Below the pieces are notes generated by a model. The model worked only from the letters and a program-made list of their open reading frames with translations, was not told the DNA's origin and ran no database searches. DNA of 64,000 bases from an uncultured Litoreibacter sp. (lineage in GTDB: Bacteria; Pseudomonadota; Alphaproteobacteria; Rhodobacterales; Rhodobacteraceae): assembly GCF_947487515.1 (NCBI RefSeq), contig NZ_CANKWO010000003.1:389103-453102 (forward strand). The letters run 5' to 3'. A program made the position numbers and the translations under genes. Positions 8,793 through 17,341 of the stretch are shown piece by piece; within the stretch, counting starts at the first letter, position 1; every line of letters begins with the position of its first letter.

Positions 8793-8969
8793 CGCTTGAT
8801 TGCCCGCAATTCCCTGCTTATGTCCGAAGGTAGCGCGGCCATTCCGCCATGGAAAGCTTCAAAAAGGGGAAAGCCTTTGACACGCCTTTCCCCATGTGGC
8901 AACTGGCTGCAATTCAGAGATTCAACCGCATGTGCGCATTCTTAGACGCACCGACGAAAGAGGACGATT

Positions 8970-9302
8970 ATGCCCAAGGAAGAATGGGGCGTTAAACGCG
9001 TTTGCCCAAGCTGCCAAGTTCGTTTCTACGACCTGCAGAAAGACCCGCTGACTTGCCCGTCTTGCGAGCACGAGTTCACCCTTGAAAGTGTGACAGGCAA
9101 TAAATCCCGCACGATGCAGGCCGATAAGCCTGACGCGCAAAACAAAGACAACGTTGTCGACGACGCTGAAGAAGTGATCCTTGAGGACGACGAAGAGGAC
9201 AACGACGCCGACTTGGGCGACGATGTTCTGGAAGATGACGACGAGGATACCGTAAGCCTCGACGAGCTGGCCGATGTGGCCTCGGAAGACGACGACAATT
9301 AA
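8970..9302 (+). CDS. TIGR02300 family zinc-ribbon protein with acidic tail
   Basis: This is a short alphaproteobacterial protein (110 aa). A zinc ribbon is formed by C12-PS-C15 and C29-PS-C32 with the FYDLQKDP signature between them. Residues about 55-110 are almost entirely Asp/Glu and probably disordered. The family is widespread in alphaproteobacteria without a firm function. The gene ends 83 bp before tRNA-Ala. Confidence 0.88.
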   Translation: MPKEEWGVKRVCPSCQVRFYDLQKDPLTCPSCEHEFTLESVTGNKSRTMQADKPDAQNKDNVVDDAEEVILEDDEEDNDADLGDDVLEDDDEDTVSLDELADVASEDDDN

Positions 9303-9364
9303 TTAGTGGGGCGCGGTGGATTTTTCGCTTGAACTGATCCCCGCGCCCTTCTAGACACCACCTC

Positions 9365-9380
9365 GCAACCCTAGGGTTGC
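9365..9380. promoter_or_regulatory. Perfect 16-bp palindrome just upstream of tRNA-Ala
   Basis: GCAACCCTAGGGTTGC reads the same on both strands and ends 5 bp before the first base of the tRNA. It could be an operator, a processing hairpin in the tRNA leader, or part of the terminator of the preceding gene. Confidence 0.5.
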
Positions 9381-9385
9381 AGTTT

Positions 9386-9461
9386 GGGGCCTTAGCTCAG
9401 CTGGGAGAGCGCCTGCATGGCATGCAGGAGGTCAGCGGTTCGATCCCGCTAGGCTCCACCA
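9386..9461 (+). tRNA. tRNA-Ala, anticodon GGC
   Basis: A full cloverleaf is visible: acceptor GGGGCCT pairing with AGGCTCC, D arm GCTC-GAGC, anticodon stem CCTGC/GCAGG with loop ATGGCAT (anticodon GGC), and T arm AGCGG-TTCGATC-CCGCT. The 3' CCA is encoded. It reads GCC and GCT alanine codons. Confidence 0.97.
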
Positions 9462-9553
9462 AACACCCTTTGAGAAATATCAAGATGCGCGGAAGTTCTG
9501 CGCTGCGCACCCGAAAAGTAATGCGCTAGTTTGAGCCGTGGGCGGGGGCCCGT

Positions 9554-10855
9554 CTAATCCACAGGCAACCCGCTGGGAACGCGCTTGGGGACGCCAAAAG
9601 GTGGTGTCTGTACAGTGCTGCCGGTCAATGCGCCTAAGAAGGCCACGATATCTTCAATCTGCCGGTCGCTTAACGCGGGACTACTTGGCGAAAGTACCCG
9701 CTTTTGCCGCGATATCTCTGCGCGATCCTGCCAGATCAAAAAGTCCGAGTTTTGCAGCCATGGGGCATTCGGCAGCTGGGCAGAACTAGGCGCCCAAGTC
9801 TCGAATGTCTTTTGCGGATCAATATGCTGGCGGATCATCGCCTCAAGGGTACTATGTGCCCCATTGTGCCCATAGGGGGCTGTAAGCGCTATATTGCGCA
9901 ACATCGGTGTGCGAAACTTATAGGCGTCCTCCAGCACATCACTTTCCCCCAAACGCCCGACATCGCGCGCGATCAGGTCAAAGCGGCGGGTGCGGCCTGG
10001 CCCAAAAGGCGGCAGCCCGATGGCATGAAACTTTTGATCAGACATCAACGGTCCACTGTGGCAACGCGCGCAGGCAGCCTCACCGTAGAACAAATCCATC
10101 CCGCGTTTTTGTGCCGGAGCAAGCGCTACTTCCTCTCCCGCGAGGTATTGATCGAAGGGGCTGTCGATACTTTGGAACTCTACCGACTGGAATGCTGCCA
10201 ATGCGTTGGCGATCTCGACAATGGTAACCTGATCTGCCGCCGTGATGTGATGAAACGCCTCGACAAATTTTTCGCCATACTCGGGGAGTGTGCGAACCCG
10301 TTTGGCCACGATGGGCCAGCCCTTGTCGATCCGGTCGGTCACGGCGCCGGACACTTCATTTTCGCCTGTGCCGCCGGCCATTTCGGTTTCTGAGGTCAGG
10401 GGGAAGAACGCCTGCGCGGCGAGCACGCTGTCAATCCCGTCGGGCAACCATTCCTCTGCGGGGGTGTTAAACATGTTGCCATAGGTGTCAGCTGCACTGA
10501 TGCGCCCGTCATGCATCAAGGTATGAACCTCGCGCGCCCCTAAGTTCCACAGCGCAGGGGCATTGCGAGGCACGCGCCGTTCGATCCGTGAGTGGCCCGT
10601 GCCCGCGGTGCGATCTGTGCCCAATCCGACACCGCCCTCGCCGATCCCCAAGGACAACCCGTCGGAGCTGCCGAACTTCGGGTGGTGACAAGTGCCGCAG
10701 CTGATATTCTTGTTTCCCGACAGGATTTTGTCGTAGAATAGAAGCTGACCTAAGGCGGCCTGTTTGCGGTCCACCGGCAAGAAATTTGCGGGTGTTAAGG
10801 CGGCTGGCAACGGCTCGGCGAACGCGATCGCCGGTGCCATCCCTGCGACCAACAA
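9554..10855 (-). CDS. MauG-like di-haem cytochrome c peroxidase (copy 1)
   Basis: This is a periplasmic di-haem enzyme of the CcpA/MauG group. Two c-type haem sites are visible, CGTCHH with PKFG after it, and CARCHSGP. A short signal-like segment (LLVAGMAPAIAFA) precedes the mature part, whose PAALGQLLFYDKILSGN-type opening is typical. The start is uncertain: I take TTG at 10855, which gives about 433 aa; an ATG at 10840 leaves too short a signal, and longer readings run into the divergent Sel1 gene. A second copy lies at about 28.1-29.5 kb. Such enzymes reduce hydrogen peroxide or oxidise protein side chains. Confidence 0.85.
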   Translation of the reverse strand: MLVAGMAPAIAFAEPLPAALTPANFLPVDRKQAALGQLLFYDKILSGNKNISCGTCHHPKFGSSDGLSLGIGEGGVGLGTDRTAGTGHSRIERRVPRNAPALWNLGAREVHTLMHDGRISAADTYGNMFNTPAEEWLPDGIDSVLAAQAFFPLTSETEMAGGTGENEVSGAVTDRIDKGWPIVAKRVRTLPEYGEKFVEAFHHITAADQVTIVEIANALAAFQSVEFQSIDSPFDQYLAGEEVALAPAQKRGMDLFYGEAACARCHSGPLMSDQKFHAIGLPPFGPGRTRRFDLIARDVGRLGESDVLEDAYKFRTPMLRNIALTAPYGHNGAHSTLEAMIRQHIDPQKTFETWAPSSAQLPNAPWLQNSDFLIWQDRAEISRQKRVLSPSSPALSDRQIEDIVAFLGALTGSTVQTPPFGVPKRVPSGLPVD

Positions 10856-10870
10856 AGAGGCCCACGACCG

Positions 10871-11338
10871 ATGCGAATTCTGATAGCCCTGTTGTTGAGC
10901 ACCACCGCCGGTTTTGCAGATATTGAAAATGCCCGTGATCTTATGGAAAGCGACAAGTTTGAGCAGGCCTATGCCGAACTTGTCCCCGCCGCGAAAGCCG
11001 GAAACGCAGATGCGGAAGAACTGATTGGCATCATGTACGCGATGGGCTTGGGCGTCGAGCGCGACGACATGCGCGCGTTTGAGTGGTATCTTAGAAGCTC
11101 TATGAAGGGGCATCCGGGCTCTCAATCGGCTGTGGGCTGGTACTATGAAGTCGGTCGCGGCATGCCCTCACCTGACCTTACCCGCGCGTATATGTGGTAC
11201 ACATTGTCGGCCATCGGGGGCGACCCTGACGCGGCGATCAGCCTTGAGGAAGTGGTCAAGAAAATGACGCCTGAGATGATCGATAAAGCGCATGTGCTTG
11301 TCACCGACTACAAAGGTTGGATGTATCCGTTCAAATAG
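10871..11338 (+). CDS. Sel1-repeat periplasmic protein
   Basis: This 155-aa protein has a signal peptide (MRILIALLLSTTAGFA) and about three Sel1-like helical repeats, e.g. ADAEELIGIMYAMGLGVERDD and the SQSAVGWYYEVGRG segment. Such repeats serve as protein-interaction scaffolds. It is divergent from the cytochrome c peroxidase gene, with almost no space between the two starts, so promoters must overlap coding sequence. Function unknown. Confidence 0.8.
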   Translation: MRILIALLLSTTAGFADIENARDLMESDKFEQAYAELVPAAKAGNADAEELIGIMYAMGLGVERDDMRAFEWYLRSSMKGHPGSQSAVGWYYEVGRGMPSPDLTRAYMWYTLSAIGGDPDAAISLEEVVKKMTPEMIDKAHVLVTDYKGWMYPFK

Positions 11339-11390
11339 ATTTGAACCGGAGAAAAGGCAGCGCAATTTGTATGCGCTGCCTCAGTGGGAC

Positions 11391-12446
11391 TTAGTTCAGG
11401 TCTTTTGCGTAATCTGCCGCCAGACCGGCTTCGGCCTCGCCAACAGCGGCAACCAATGCGTCCAGAATTTCGCCGCCGCCGTCTACGTTGCTACGGAACC
11501 AGTCTTGAACCGGCATCGCGGCTTTCGCGAAGGCCGCTTTCTCGTCCGGAGTTGGCACATAAAGGTCGCCGCCGCCTTCAACGAAGGCTTGGTATGCCTC
11601 AATCGATTTGCGCTTTGGTGACGCGAATGTGGCCTGCTGCAGCTGGCTGAAGCCATCCACAACCACGCGGCGCATATCTTCCGGCAGTGCTTGGAAGTTG
11701 GCGTTGGACATCCACCACAGCGCCCCCATGTAGGCGTGACCGTCGAGGGTCACATATTGCAGGCCCGCATCAGGGAATTTCATGCCCATGATGTCGGTGA
11801 TGCCATTCTTGGACCCTTCGACCACACCGGTTTGGAAGGATGTGAACAGCTCTGGCCACGGGATCGGCGTCGGGGAGGCCCCAAGGGCTTTGACCAGCTC
11901 TTGCGGCAGGTCTGCAACCACGGTGCGAATTTTCAAGCCTTCCATGTCGGATGGTGCCGCCACGCGGCGCTTGGTGTTGGCGAAGTTGCGCCAGCCGCCT
12001 GTGTTGCCGATGGTCATCAAGCGGATCGCCCCGTCAGAGGTCTCCAAGGCCATGTCGCGCATTTTGCGGGTGAAGTCGCCGGTCAGCACTTCCTCTGCCA
12101 CGCGGTCGTTGGCCATCAGATATGGCAGATCCAGAACCTGCACATAGGGGAAGATGCCCGCCGCACCACCGGAGGTGGAGATATAGACATCAATCGAGCC
12201 CTCGGCCACGCCCTCAAGGCATTCTGCCCCAGTTGCGCACAGCTGGGTGCCGATGAACAGCTCCACAGCGATGCGACCGTTCGAGGCGGATTCAACGTAG
12301 TTTTTGAAGACAACGAGGCCGTCATAATCTTCGTCGTTTTCATTGGAGTTTGCCGTCGCACGGATGGTGAAATCCGCAGCCCAACCGGCGACGGGGGTCG
12401 CCAGAAGTGCGGCCGTTAAGGCGGCTTTGGTTAGTGTTTTAAACAT
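11391..12446 (-). CDS. TRAP transporter solute-binding protein (DctP family)
   Basis: This is a periplasmic extracytoplasmic receptor of a TRAP transporter, 351 aa, with a Sec signal peptide ending AGWAAD. The family's ligand-anchoring region is visible (GLKIRTV with Arg, then the PTPIPWPELFTSFQTGVVEG stretch). It is the last of three co-directed genes (small permease, large permease, receptor) and has its own GGGAGG ribosome-binding site. The ligand is probably an organic anion; the adjacent flavin-monooxygenase genes suggest a sulfonate (inference). Confidence 0.92.
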   Translation of the reverse strand: MFKTLTKAALTAALLATPVAGWAADFTIRATANSNENDEDYDGLVVFKNYVESASNGRIAVELFIGTQLCATGAECLEGVAEGSIDVYISTSGGAAGIFPYVQVLDLPYLMANDRVAEEVLTGDFTRKMRDMALETSDGAIRLMTIGNTGGWRNFANTKRRVAAPSDMEGLKIRTVVADLPQELVKALGASPTPIPWPELFTSFQTGVVEGSKNGITDIMGMKFPDAGLQYVTLDGHAYMGALWWMSNANFQALPEDMRRVVVDGFSQLQQATFASPKRKSIEAYQAFVEGGGDLYVPTPDEKAAFAKAAMPVQDWFRSNVDGGGEILDALVAAVGEAEAGLAADYAKDLN

Positions 12447-12499
12447 AGTATCCTCCCTGTGGATTCTGTTTGGGCGCTTGAAGAGGCCCTTATGGTTAC

Positions 12500-12515
12500 C
12501 ACCGTGGTCACGGTG
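12500..12515 (-). other. Intercistronic hairpin before the TRAP receptor gene
   Basis: CACCGTG and CACGGTG form a perfect 7-bp stem with a 2-base gap, overlapping the stop codon of the large permease gene. Hairpins at this spot often give the binding-protein message a different stability from the permease message. Confidence 0.4.
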
Positions 12516-14037
12516 ATGGGCTTATGCAAGCCGCGAAACCGACGTCCGGGCCGCAACCCAAGAAACCGGCAAGATATGGCACCGTCATCGAGATGGCGGG
12601 GACATAGGTGATGAGGAAGATCACGAAGACCTCCACTGCAAGAAATGGCAAAATGGCCCGTGAGATGGTCTCGACCTTCTCGCCGGATACCGATGAGGCC
12701 ACGAATAGCACCAGCCCCATGGGCGGTGTCGCAAGGCCCACCGTCAGGTTCACCGACATGATGATCGCGAAGTGCACAGGGTGCACGCCAAGGTCGACAA
12801 AGATCGGCCCCAAGATCGGCCCGAGAATGATAATCGCGGGACCTGCGTCCAGAAACATGCCGACGATGAACAAAAGGATGTTGATCAAGAACAGCAGAAC
12901 CAGCGGATTTTCCGACAGCGACAAGATGTAATCCGACAGAATCTGCGGCGCGTAGGACAGCGACACAACCGTCTTGAACGACACGGCGGCCCCCACGAGT
13001 AATAGCACCGCGGATGTGGAAACTGCAGATCGGGTCAGAACCTCAACCAAGTCGCGGCTGTTCATGGAACGCAGCACAAAGAAGCTGATGATCAACGCAT
13101 AGGCCACCGCAACGGCGGAGGCCTCAGTCGGGGTGAAGACCCCAATCAAGATGCCGCCCAGAATGATGATCGGTGTTTGCAGCGGGGCGACGGCTTTCTT
13201 GCACACCAGCCGGAAGTCATTGGACACCCGTGCTTTGGTCGCCTGCGCAACCGCATGGGCGATCGGAAGGGCGATTAGGAAAATCATCCAACCGCTGATT
13301 TGCATCGGCAAAACCCAAGTCACCAAACCCGACACCGCATAAAGAATACCCGCGATATTGATGCGGATCAGCGCAAAGCTGACGGCAGATTCCAAGGGGG
13401 TTATGGTCTGGTCCTTGCGCACGATACGTTCGGCCTTGGGCAGATCGTATTTATCCGCCATGAGGCGAACCATGACCATCAGGCCAACCCCGACCAAAAC
13501 ACCCGGCACGATGCCTGCAAGGAACAAGGCCGCCACGCTTTCGCCCATGACATAGGCATAGATGATCATGATGCCGGAGGGCGGAATGATCGGCCCGATC
13601 ACAGAGCTTGCCGCCGTAATGGCCGCTGCAAATTTACGGGTGTAGCCGTTCTTCTCCATCGCGGGGATCAACGTGGACCCAAGCGCCGAGGTGTCCGCCA
13701 CCGCAGAACCCGAAAGCCCCGCAAACAGGATCGACGCCAGAATATTCACATGCGCCAAGCCACCGCGTAGGTGACCCATGAAAGCCTGCGAAAACTCGAC
13801 CAACCGCAATGTGATCCCACCACGGTTCATGATCTCGCCGGCCAGCATGAAGAACGGCAGCGCCATCAGCGGGAAGCTGTCCATGCCGTTGTAAAGGTTG
13901 CGGTAAAGGCCCGCGACGACATTGCGCTGGTCGCCTTCCAGCATGATAAGCGCGATGGGCGACGCCAGAAGCGCAAAGACCACCGGAAGGCCGATCATGA
14001 TCAACAGCAAGAATATCGGTAGGAACCAAAGCAGCAT
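12508..14037 (-). CDS. TRAP transporter large permease (DctM family)
   Basis: This is the inner-membrane ion-coupled translocator of the TRAP system, 509 aa and hydrophobic throughout with a dozen or more spans. Family signatures are visible: MALPFFMLAGEIMNRGG near residue 55-75, GLSGSAVADTSALGS near 105-120, and ITAASSVIGPIIPPSG around 140. It is somewhat longer than the usual about 425-450 aa because of an extra hydrophobic stretch near residues 220-260. Its ATG shares one base with the stop of the small permease gene (TGATG), so translation is coupled. Confidence 0.93.
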   Translation of the reverse strand: MLLWFLPIFLLLIMIGLPVVFALLASPIALIMLEGDQRNVVAGLYRNLYNGMDSFPLMALPFFMLAGEIMNRGGITLRLVEFSQAFMGHLRGGLAHVNILASILFAGLSGSAVADTSALGSTLIPAMEKNGYTRKFAAAITAASSVIGPIIPPSGIMIIYAYVMGESVAALFLAGIVPGVLVGVGLMVMVRLMADKYDLPKAERIVRKDQTITPLESAVSFALIRINIAGILYAVSGLVTWVLPMQISGWMIFLIALPIAHAVAQATKARVSNDFRLVCKKAVAPLQTPIIILGGILIGVFTPTEASAVAVAYALIISFFVLRSMNSRDLVEVLTRSAVSTSAVLLLVGAAVSFKTVVSLSYAPQILSDYILSLSENPLVLLFLINILLFIVGMFLDAGPAIIILGPILGPIFVDLGVHPVHFAIIMSVNLTVGLATPPMGLVLFVASSVSGEKVETISRAILPFLAVEVFVIFLITYVPAISMTVPYLAGFLGCGPDVGFAACISPSP

Positions 14038-14633
14038 CAGTCAGCCCCCGCCAATGTCGTGTTGTTGATCGCAGGAAGCTGGTCGGCGCGGCCAAACAGG
14101 GTCACCACTTGGCGAATGATCAGCTCAAGGTTCACAAGGATCAGCAAGTTCACCCCAACCCAAAGCGCGGAATATTGGTAGTTATTCTGGAACTTGGCGC
14201 CGCATTTTCCGATCTCGATCCCAAAGGGCCAGCGCAAGGAAGACGAACAGCCGCGCCCAGACAAGGTATCCACGTGGTTGTTCAACCCACGGTCCCACGC
14301 AATCATCAGCACCCACAAGGAAATGCCCAACAGCAAAATGCCCAGTAGCCCCGCCAGAAGTTTGGGCAGGGCTTCCTCCAGCATATCAATCGCGACAAAG
14401 CCGCCCATCCGGTAGGCCAGAGGCGCAACCAGACCGGTCATCCAAAGCATGCCAAACCGCGCACCTTCTTCCGTCCAATTGGGGGCATCGTTCAATGCAT
14501 ACCGGAAAAAGACCTGCCCCAAGATAAGGCAGACCATGATCGCCAAAGCGGAGATCCCAATCCATCGGCCAACCGTCAAAACACGGCTGTTGATCCAATG
14601 CAGCAAGCCAGCGGCCGCTATCAGTATCTGCAT
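14037..14633 (-). CDS. TRAP transporter small permease (DctQ family)
   Basis: This is the four-helix inner-membrane DctQ subunit, 198 aa. The family pattern NWTEEGARFGMLWMTGLVAP is visible at about residues 52-72. An extended cysteine-containing segment (SGRGCSSSLRWPFGIEIGKCG) lies before the last span. A GGAGGA ribosome-binding site precedes the ATG. It heads the transporter operon, directly downstream of the flavin reductase gene. Confidence 0.88.
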   Translation of the reverse strand: MQILIAAAGLLHWINSRVLTVGRWIGISALAIMVCLILGQVFFRYALNDAPNWTEEGARFGMLWMTGLVAPLAYRMGGFVAIDMLEEALPKLLAGLLGILLLGISLWVLMIAWDRGLNNHVDTLSGRGCSSSLRWPFGIEIGKCGAKFQNNYQYSALWVGVNLLILVNLELIIRQVVTLFGRADQLPAINNTTLAGAD

Positions 14634-14649
14634 GTCATCCTCCCCCGAG

Positions 14650-14677
14650 CGCGGCGCGTCCTCCTCGACGCGCTGCG
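14650..14677 (-). other. Strong intercistronic hairpin between flavin reductase and TRAP genes
   Basis: An 11-bp GC-rich stem (14650-14660 with 14667-14677, one G-T pair) closes a 6-base loop. There is no T run, so it looks like a processing or attenuation hairpin separating enzyme and transporter messages and not a full terminator. Confidence 0.5.
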
Positions 14678-14678
14678 G

Positions 14679-15197
14679 TCAGTGTGCTGTGAAACTCCCC
14701 ACCTGTCCTCTAAAGAACGCGAGCGGATCGCCTTCTTCGCGCATTTCTGCACGGTTCACTTGGCCAAGCATAATAACGTGATCGCCGCCCTCGTAGACGG
14801 CAGTTTTTGTGCATTCAAAGCGCGCAAGGCAGTTTTCCAACACCGGTACGCCTTCCGCATTCAGCTGCAAATCGTGATCATTTAACGCATGAACGTCCTT
14901 CGCCACGGCCCAGCACAAATCATTCTGATCTGTCGCAAGAACGTGAACCGCGTAATGCGTGGCACTGGCAAAATGCGCGAACCTGCGCGAGTTCTTATCC
15001 GGTGACCAAAGCACCAGCGGCGGTGTCAGTGATACAGATGAGAAACTATTCGCCGTGATTGCTGCCACCCCGTCGTCGGTCGCGGCTGTGACAATGGTCA
15101 CGCCTGTCGCAAACCGCCCGAATGCATCACGCAACAGACGCGTGTTCGTCTCGTCCGGCACGAATGCATTGGAAGACGGGCTGGCGTGAAGCGACAT
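14679..15197 (-). CDS. Flavin reductase family protein (SmoA/SsuE-role partner)
   Basis: This is an NAD(P)H:flavin oxidoreductase of the split-barrel DIM6/NTAB family, 172 aa. The family opening LRDAFGRFATGVTIVTA and the FMN-binding ITANSFSSVSLTPPLVLWS segment are clear. Such proteins supply reduced FMN to a two-component monooxygenase, and an SsuD-like monooxygenase is encoded two genes upstream in the same operon. Its ATG overlaps the stop of the aldo/keto reductase gene by one base (TAATG). Confidence 0.88.
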   Translation of the reverse strand: MSLHASPSSNAFVPDETNTRLLRDAFGRFATGVTIVTAATDDGVAAITANSFSSVSLTPPLVLWSPDKNSRRFAHFASATHYAVHVLATDQNDLCWAVAKDVHALNDHDLQLNAEGVPVLENCLARFECTKTAVYEGGDHVIMLGQVNRAEMREEGDPLAFFRGQVGSFTAH

Positions 15198-16087
15198 TAG
15201 GCGACCTCCCGCCCCAAGGCTGCCTCATAAAGCGAGAACCAAGTCGGGCGATCAAGATTGACCTTCAACGCATCGGAGATCTTTGCAATGCGTTCCAGAT
15301 TGTTGGTCCCCAGAACGGGCAGGATTTTCGAGGGGTGGCGCAGCAGGAAGGCGACAGCCACGGCGGCGCGATCCACCCCTTGCTCTGCCGCGATTTCATC
15401 CAGCCGGTCAGCCACATCGCCTTTGCCGGTCATCAACTCACCACCACCCAAAGGTGACCAAGCCATCATCGCGTGATCTTGGCGTTGGTGGAAGGCAATG
15501 TCGCCATTGGTGAACGGGGTAACTTCGCCTAGCGAGATTTCGATCTGATTTGTCGCAAGCATGGTTTTCATACCTGACTGGAGCAAATCCCAGTCATAGG
15601 GCCGGAAGTTAGAGACCCCCACCGCGCGCAGCTTGCCGCTTTGCACCAGATCATCCAGCACGGCCCCTGTTTCTTGATGATCCATCAAGGGATCGGGGCG
15701 GTGGATCAGCAGCATATCGATGTGATCAACCCCCATGTCGCGCAAGGAACAGTCGACCGAGTGCTCAATATGCTTGCGTGAGGTGTCGTAGTATTTGACC
15801 TTGGCATCTGCATAGCGACCGACAGGCGCGACGATATCGCATTTCGTAACAATCTCCATACGGTTGCGCAAAGACGGGTTCGCCTTCAGCGCGCCGCCCA
15901 ATACAGCCTCGGCCACATAGCCGCCGTAGATGTCTGCTTGATCGAAGGTCGTGATGCCTTGATCCAGACAGGTTTGAATTTTCGCCTCGACGTGGGCAGG
16001 GGAGGTGTCGGCATCGTCAGCCACGCGCCACATGCCGTAGACAAGACGGCTGAATGAAAGGTCGGAAGTAAGCGAGATGCGGTCCAT
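15197..16087 (-). CDS. Aldo/keto reductase (SmoB-like candidate)
   Basis: This is a 296-aa NADPH-dependent aldo/keto reductase of the YdhF type. The catalytic tetrad is visible: Asp49 (TTFDQADIYGG), Tyr54, Lys82 (TKCD) and His129 (LIHR). The GSNR-type C-terminal cofactor segment appears as VLGTNNLERI. It lies between the flavin reductase and monooxygenase genes with overlapping ends. In the described sulfoquinovose monooxygenase pathway an enzyme of this family (SmoB) reduces 6-oxo-glucose to glucose. That role here is inferred from order, not shown. Confidence 0.85.
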   Translation of the reverse strand: MDRISLTSDLSFSRLVYGMWRVADDADTSPAHVEAKIQTCLDQGITTFDQADIYGGYVAEAVLGGALKANPSLRNRMEIVTKCDIVAPVGRYADAKVKYYDTSRKHIEHSVDCSLRDMGVDHIDMLLIHRPDPLMDHQETGAVLDDLVQSGKLRAVGVSNFRPYDWDLLQSGMKTMLATNQIEISLGEVTPFTNGDIAFHQRQDHAMMAWSPLGGGELMTGKGDVADRLDEIAAEQGVDRAAVAVAFLLRHPSKILPVLGTNNLERIAKISDALKVNLDRPTWFSLYEAALGREVA

Positions 16088-17241
16088 TAGCGGCGGACTC
16101 CTGCGGCAAGTGGGGTTGCGGGGGGCTGCGCGGGGACGCGGCCATAAACTTCAGGCAAGGAACAGGTTTTCATCTGCGGCAGCACACGGGCGCCGAAATG
16201 CTTGGCCTCGTCGATATGTGGGTAGCCTGATAGGATAAACGCGCGAATGCCCATCTTCTGATAGGCCTCAAGTTTGCTCAGCACCTGATCGGTAGACCCC
16301 ACAATCGCGGCCCCACACCCAGAGCGCGCGCGGCCCACTCCTGTCCACATATGCGGCTCGATGTAGCCATGATCATCCGCCACATCGCGGTTCTTGGCTT
16401 GGTGACTAACACCCAAAGACTTGGCATCCAGCGCACGATCGCGAATGGCCGTGCCTTGCTCGTCATCCAGTTTGGAGACGATATATTCGGCGTATTCTTT
16501 GGCCTCGGCTTCGGTATCGCGCACGATGACATGGGTGCGCAGGCCGTAATCCAACGTACGGTTGTGACGTGCGGCGGCCTCATTGGCGGCTTTCATTCGG
16601 CCTTCAAGGTCTTCGACCTTTTCCGGCCACATAAGATAGACGTCACAGTATTCGCCGCATAACTCCAGCGCATCGGGGGAGTAACCACCGAAATACAGCA
16701 TTGGTCCGCCGGACTGATACGGGCGCACCGGATCGGTCGTCAGGCCCTTGAAGTCGTAGATGTCGCCTGTGTGGTTAATTTCGTCCTGCGTCCACGCCTG
16801 CTTGAGGATTTGAACAACCTCGCGGGAGCGTTGGTAGCGGTAAGGGCTCGGCTCTTTTTGGCCCGGAAAGTCGGAGGAGATGATGTTGACCGTCAGGCGG
16901 CCTTCCAACATGTGATCCAATGTGGCCAAGGTGCGCGCCAGCATGATCGGTTGCATCTCGCCGCAGCGCACTGCGGCCAGCAGGTTGATCTTGGAGGTGA
17001 TCGGCGCGCAGCCTGCAACGAAGCTTAGGGTATCTTGCCCGACCTGATAGGACGACGGGCATAAGATGTTGCGAAAACCCTGATCTTCAGCAGTTTTCAC
17101 AATGTCGGAGCAATGCGCCCAAGAAGAACGTAAGTCGCCATCAGGTACGCCCAAAAACTGATAGTCATCCGAGCAAAGCGCCGAAAACCAAGACACCTCT
17201 GTCGCGTCCAGAGTTGGTGATGTCACTGGGACAACTGTCAT
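16087..17241 (-). CDS. SsuD-like LLM-class flavin monooxygenase (SmoC-like candidate)
   Basis: This is a 384-aa FMNH2-dependent luciferase-like monooxygenase. It carries SsuD-type features: WFSALCSDDYQFLGVPD near the start, VNIISSDFPG in the middle, YFGGYSPDALELCGEYCDVYLMWPE, and a SGYPHIDEAK segment near the end. SsuD relatives cleave the C-S bond of organosulfonates. I chose the ATG at 17241 because a GGGGAGG ribosome-binding site lies 5-6 bp upstream; a GTG at 17262 would place that site inside the gene. Together with the reductases it forms a complete oxidative desulfonation set. The substrate is inferred. Confidence 0.85.
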   Translation of the reverse strand: MTVVPVTSPTLDATEVSWFSALCSDDYQFLGVPDGDLRSSWAHCSDIVKTAEDQGFRNILCPSSYQVGQDTLSFVAGCAPITSKINLLAAVRCGEMQPIMLARTLATLDHMLEGRLTVNIISSDFPGQKEPSPYRYQRSREVVQILKQAWTQDEINHTGDIYDFKGLTTDPVRPYQSGGPMLYFGGYSPDALELCGEYCDVYLMWPEKVEDLEGRMKAANEAAARHNRTLDYGLRTHVIVRDTEAEAKEYAEYIVSKLDDEQGTAIRDRALDAKSLGVSHQAKNRDVADDHGYIEPHMWTGVGRARSGCGAAIVGSTDQVLSKLEAYQKMGIRAFILSGYPHIDEAKHFGARVLPQMKTCSLPEVYGRVPAQPPATPLAAGVRR

Positions 17242-17314
17242 CTGATTCCTCCCCAAAGCCACGTCGCAATTTCTTCTTGCGTAGCCCCGTCTATGATGTA
17301 GATCAATGGGGTAT

Positions 17315-17324
17315 CAATTAATTG
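17315..17324. promoter_or_regulatory. Palindrome CAATTAATTG in divergent promoter
   Basis: This perfect 10-bp palindrome sits between the monooxygenase gene (minus) and the GntR regulator gene (plus), 17 bp before the regulator's start. It is a natural candidate for the operator of that regulator, but AT-rich palindromes of this length also occur by chance. Confidence 0.35.
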
Positions 17325-17341
17325 TCGTCGGGGGCTGGAAT

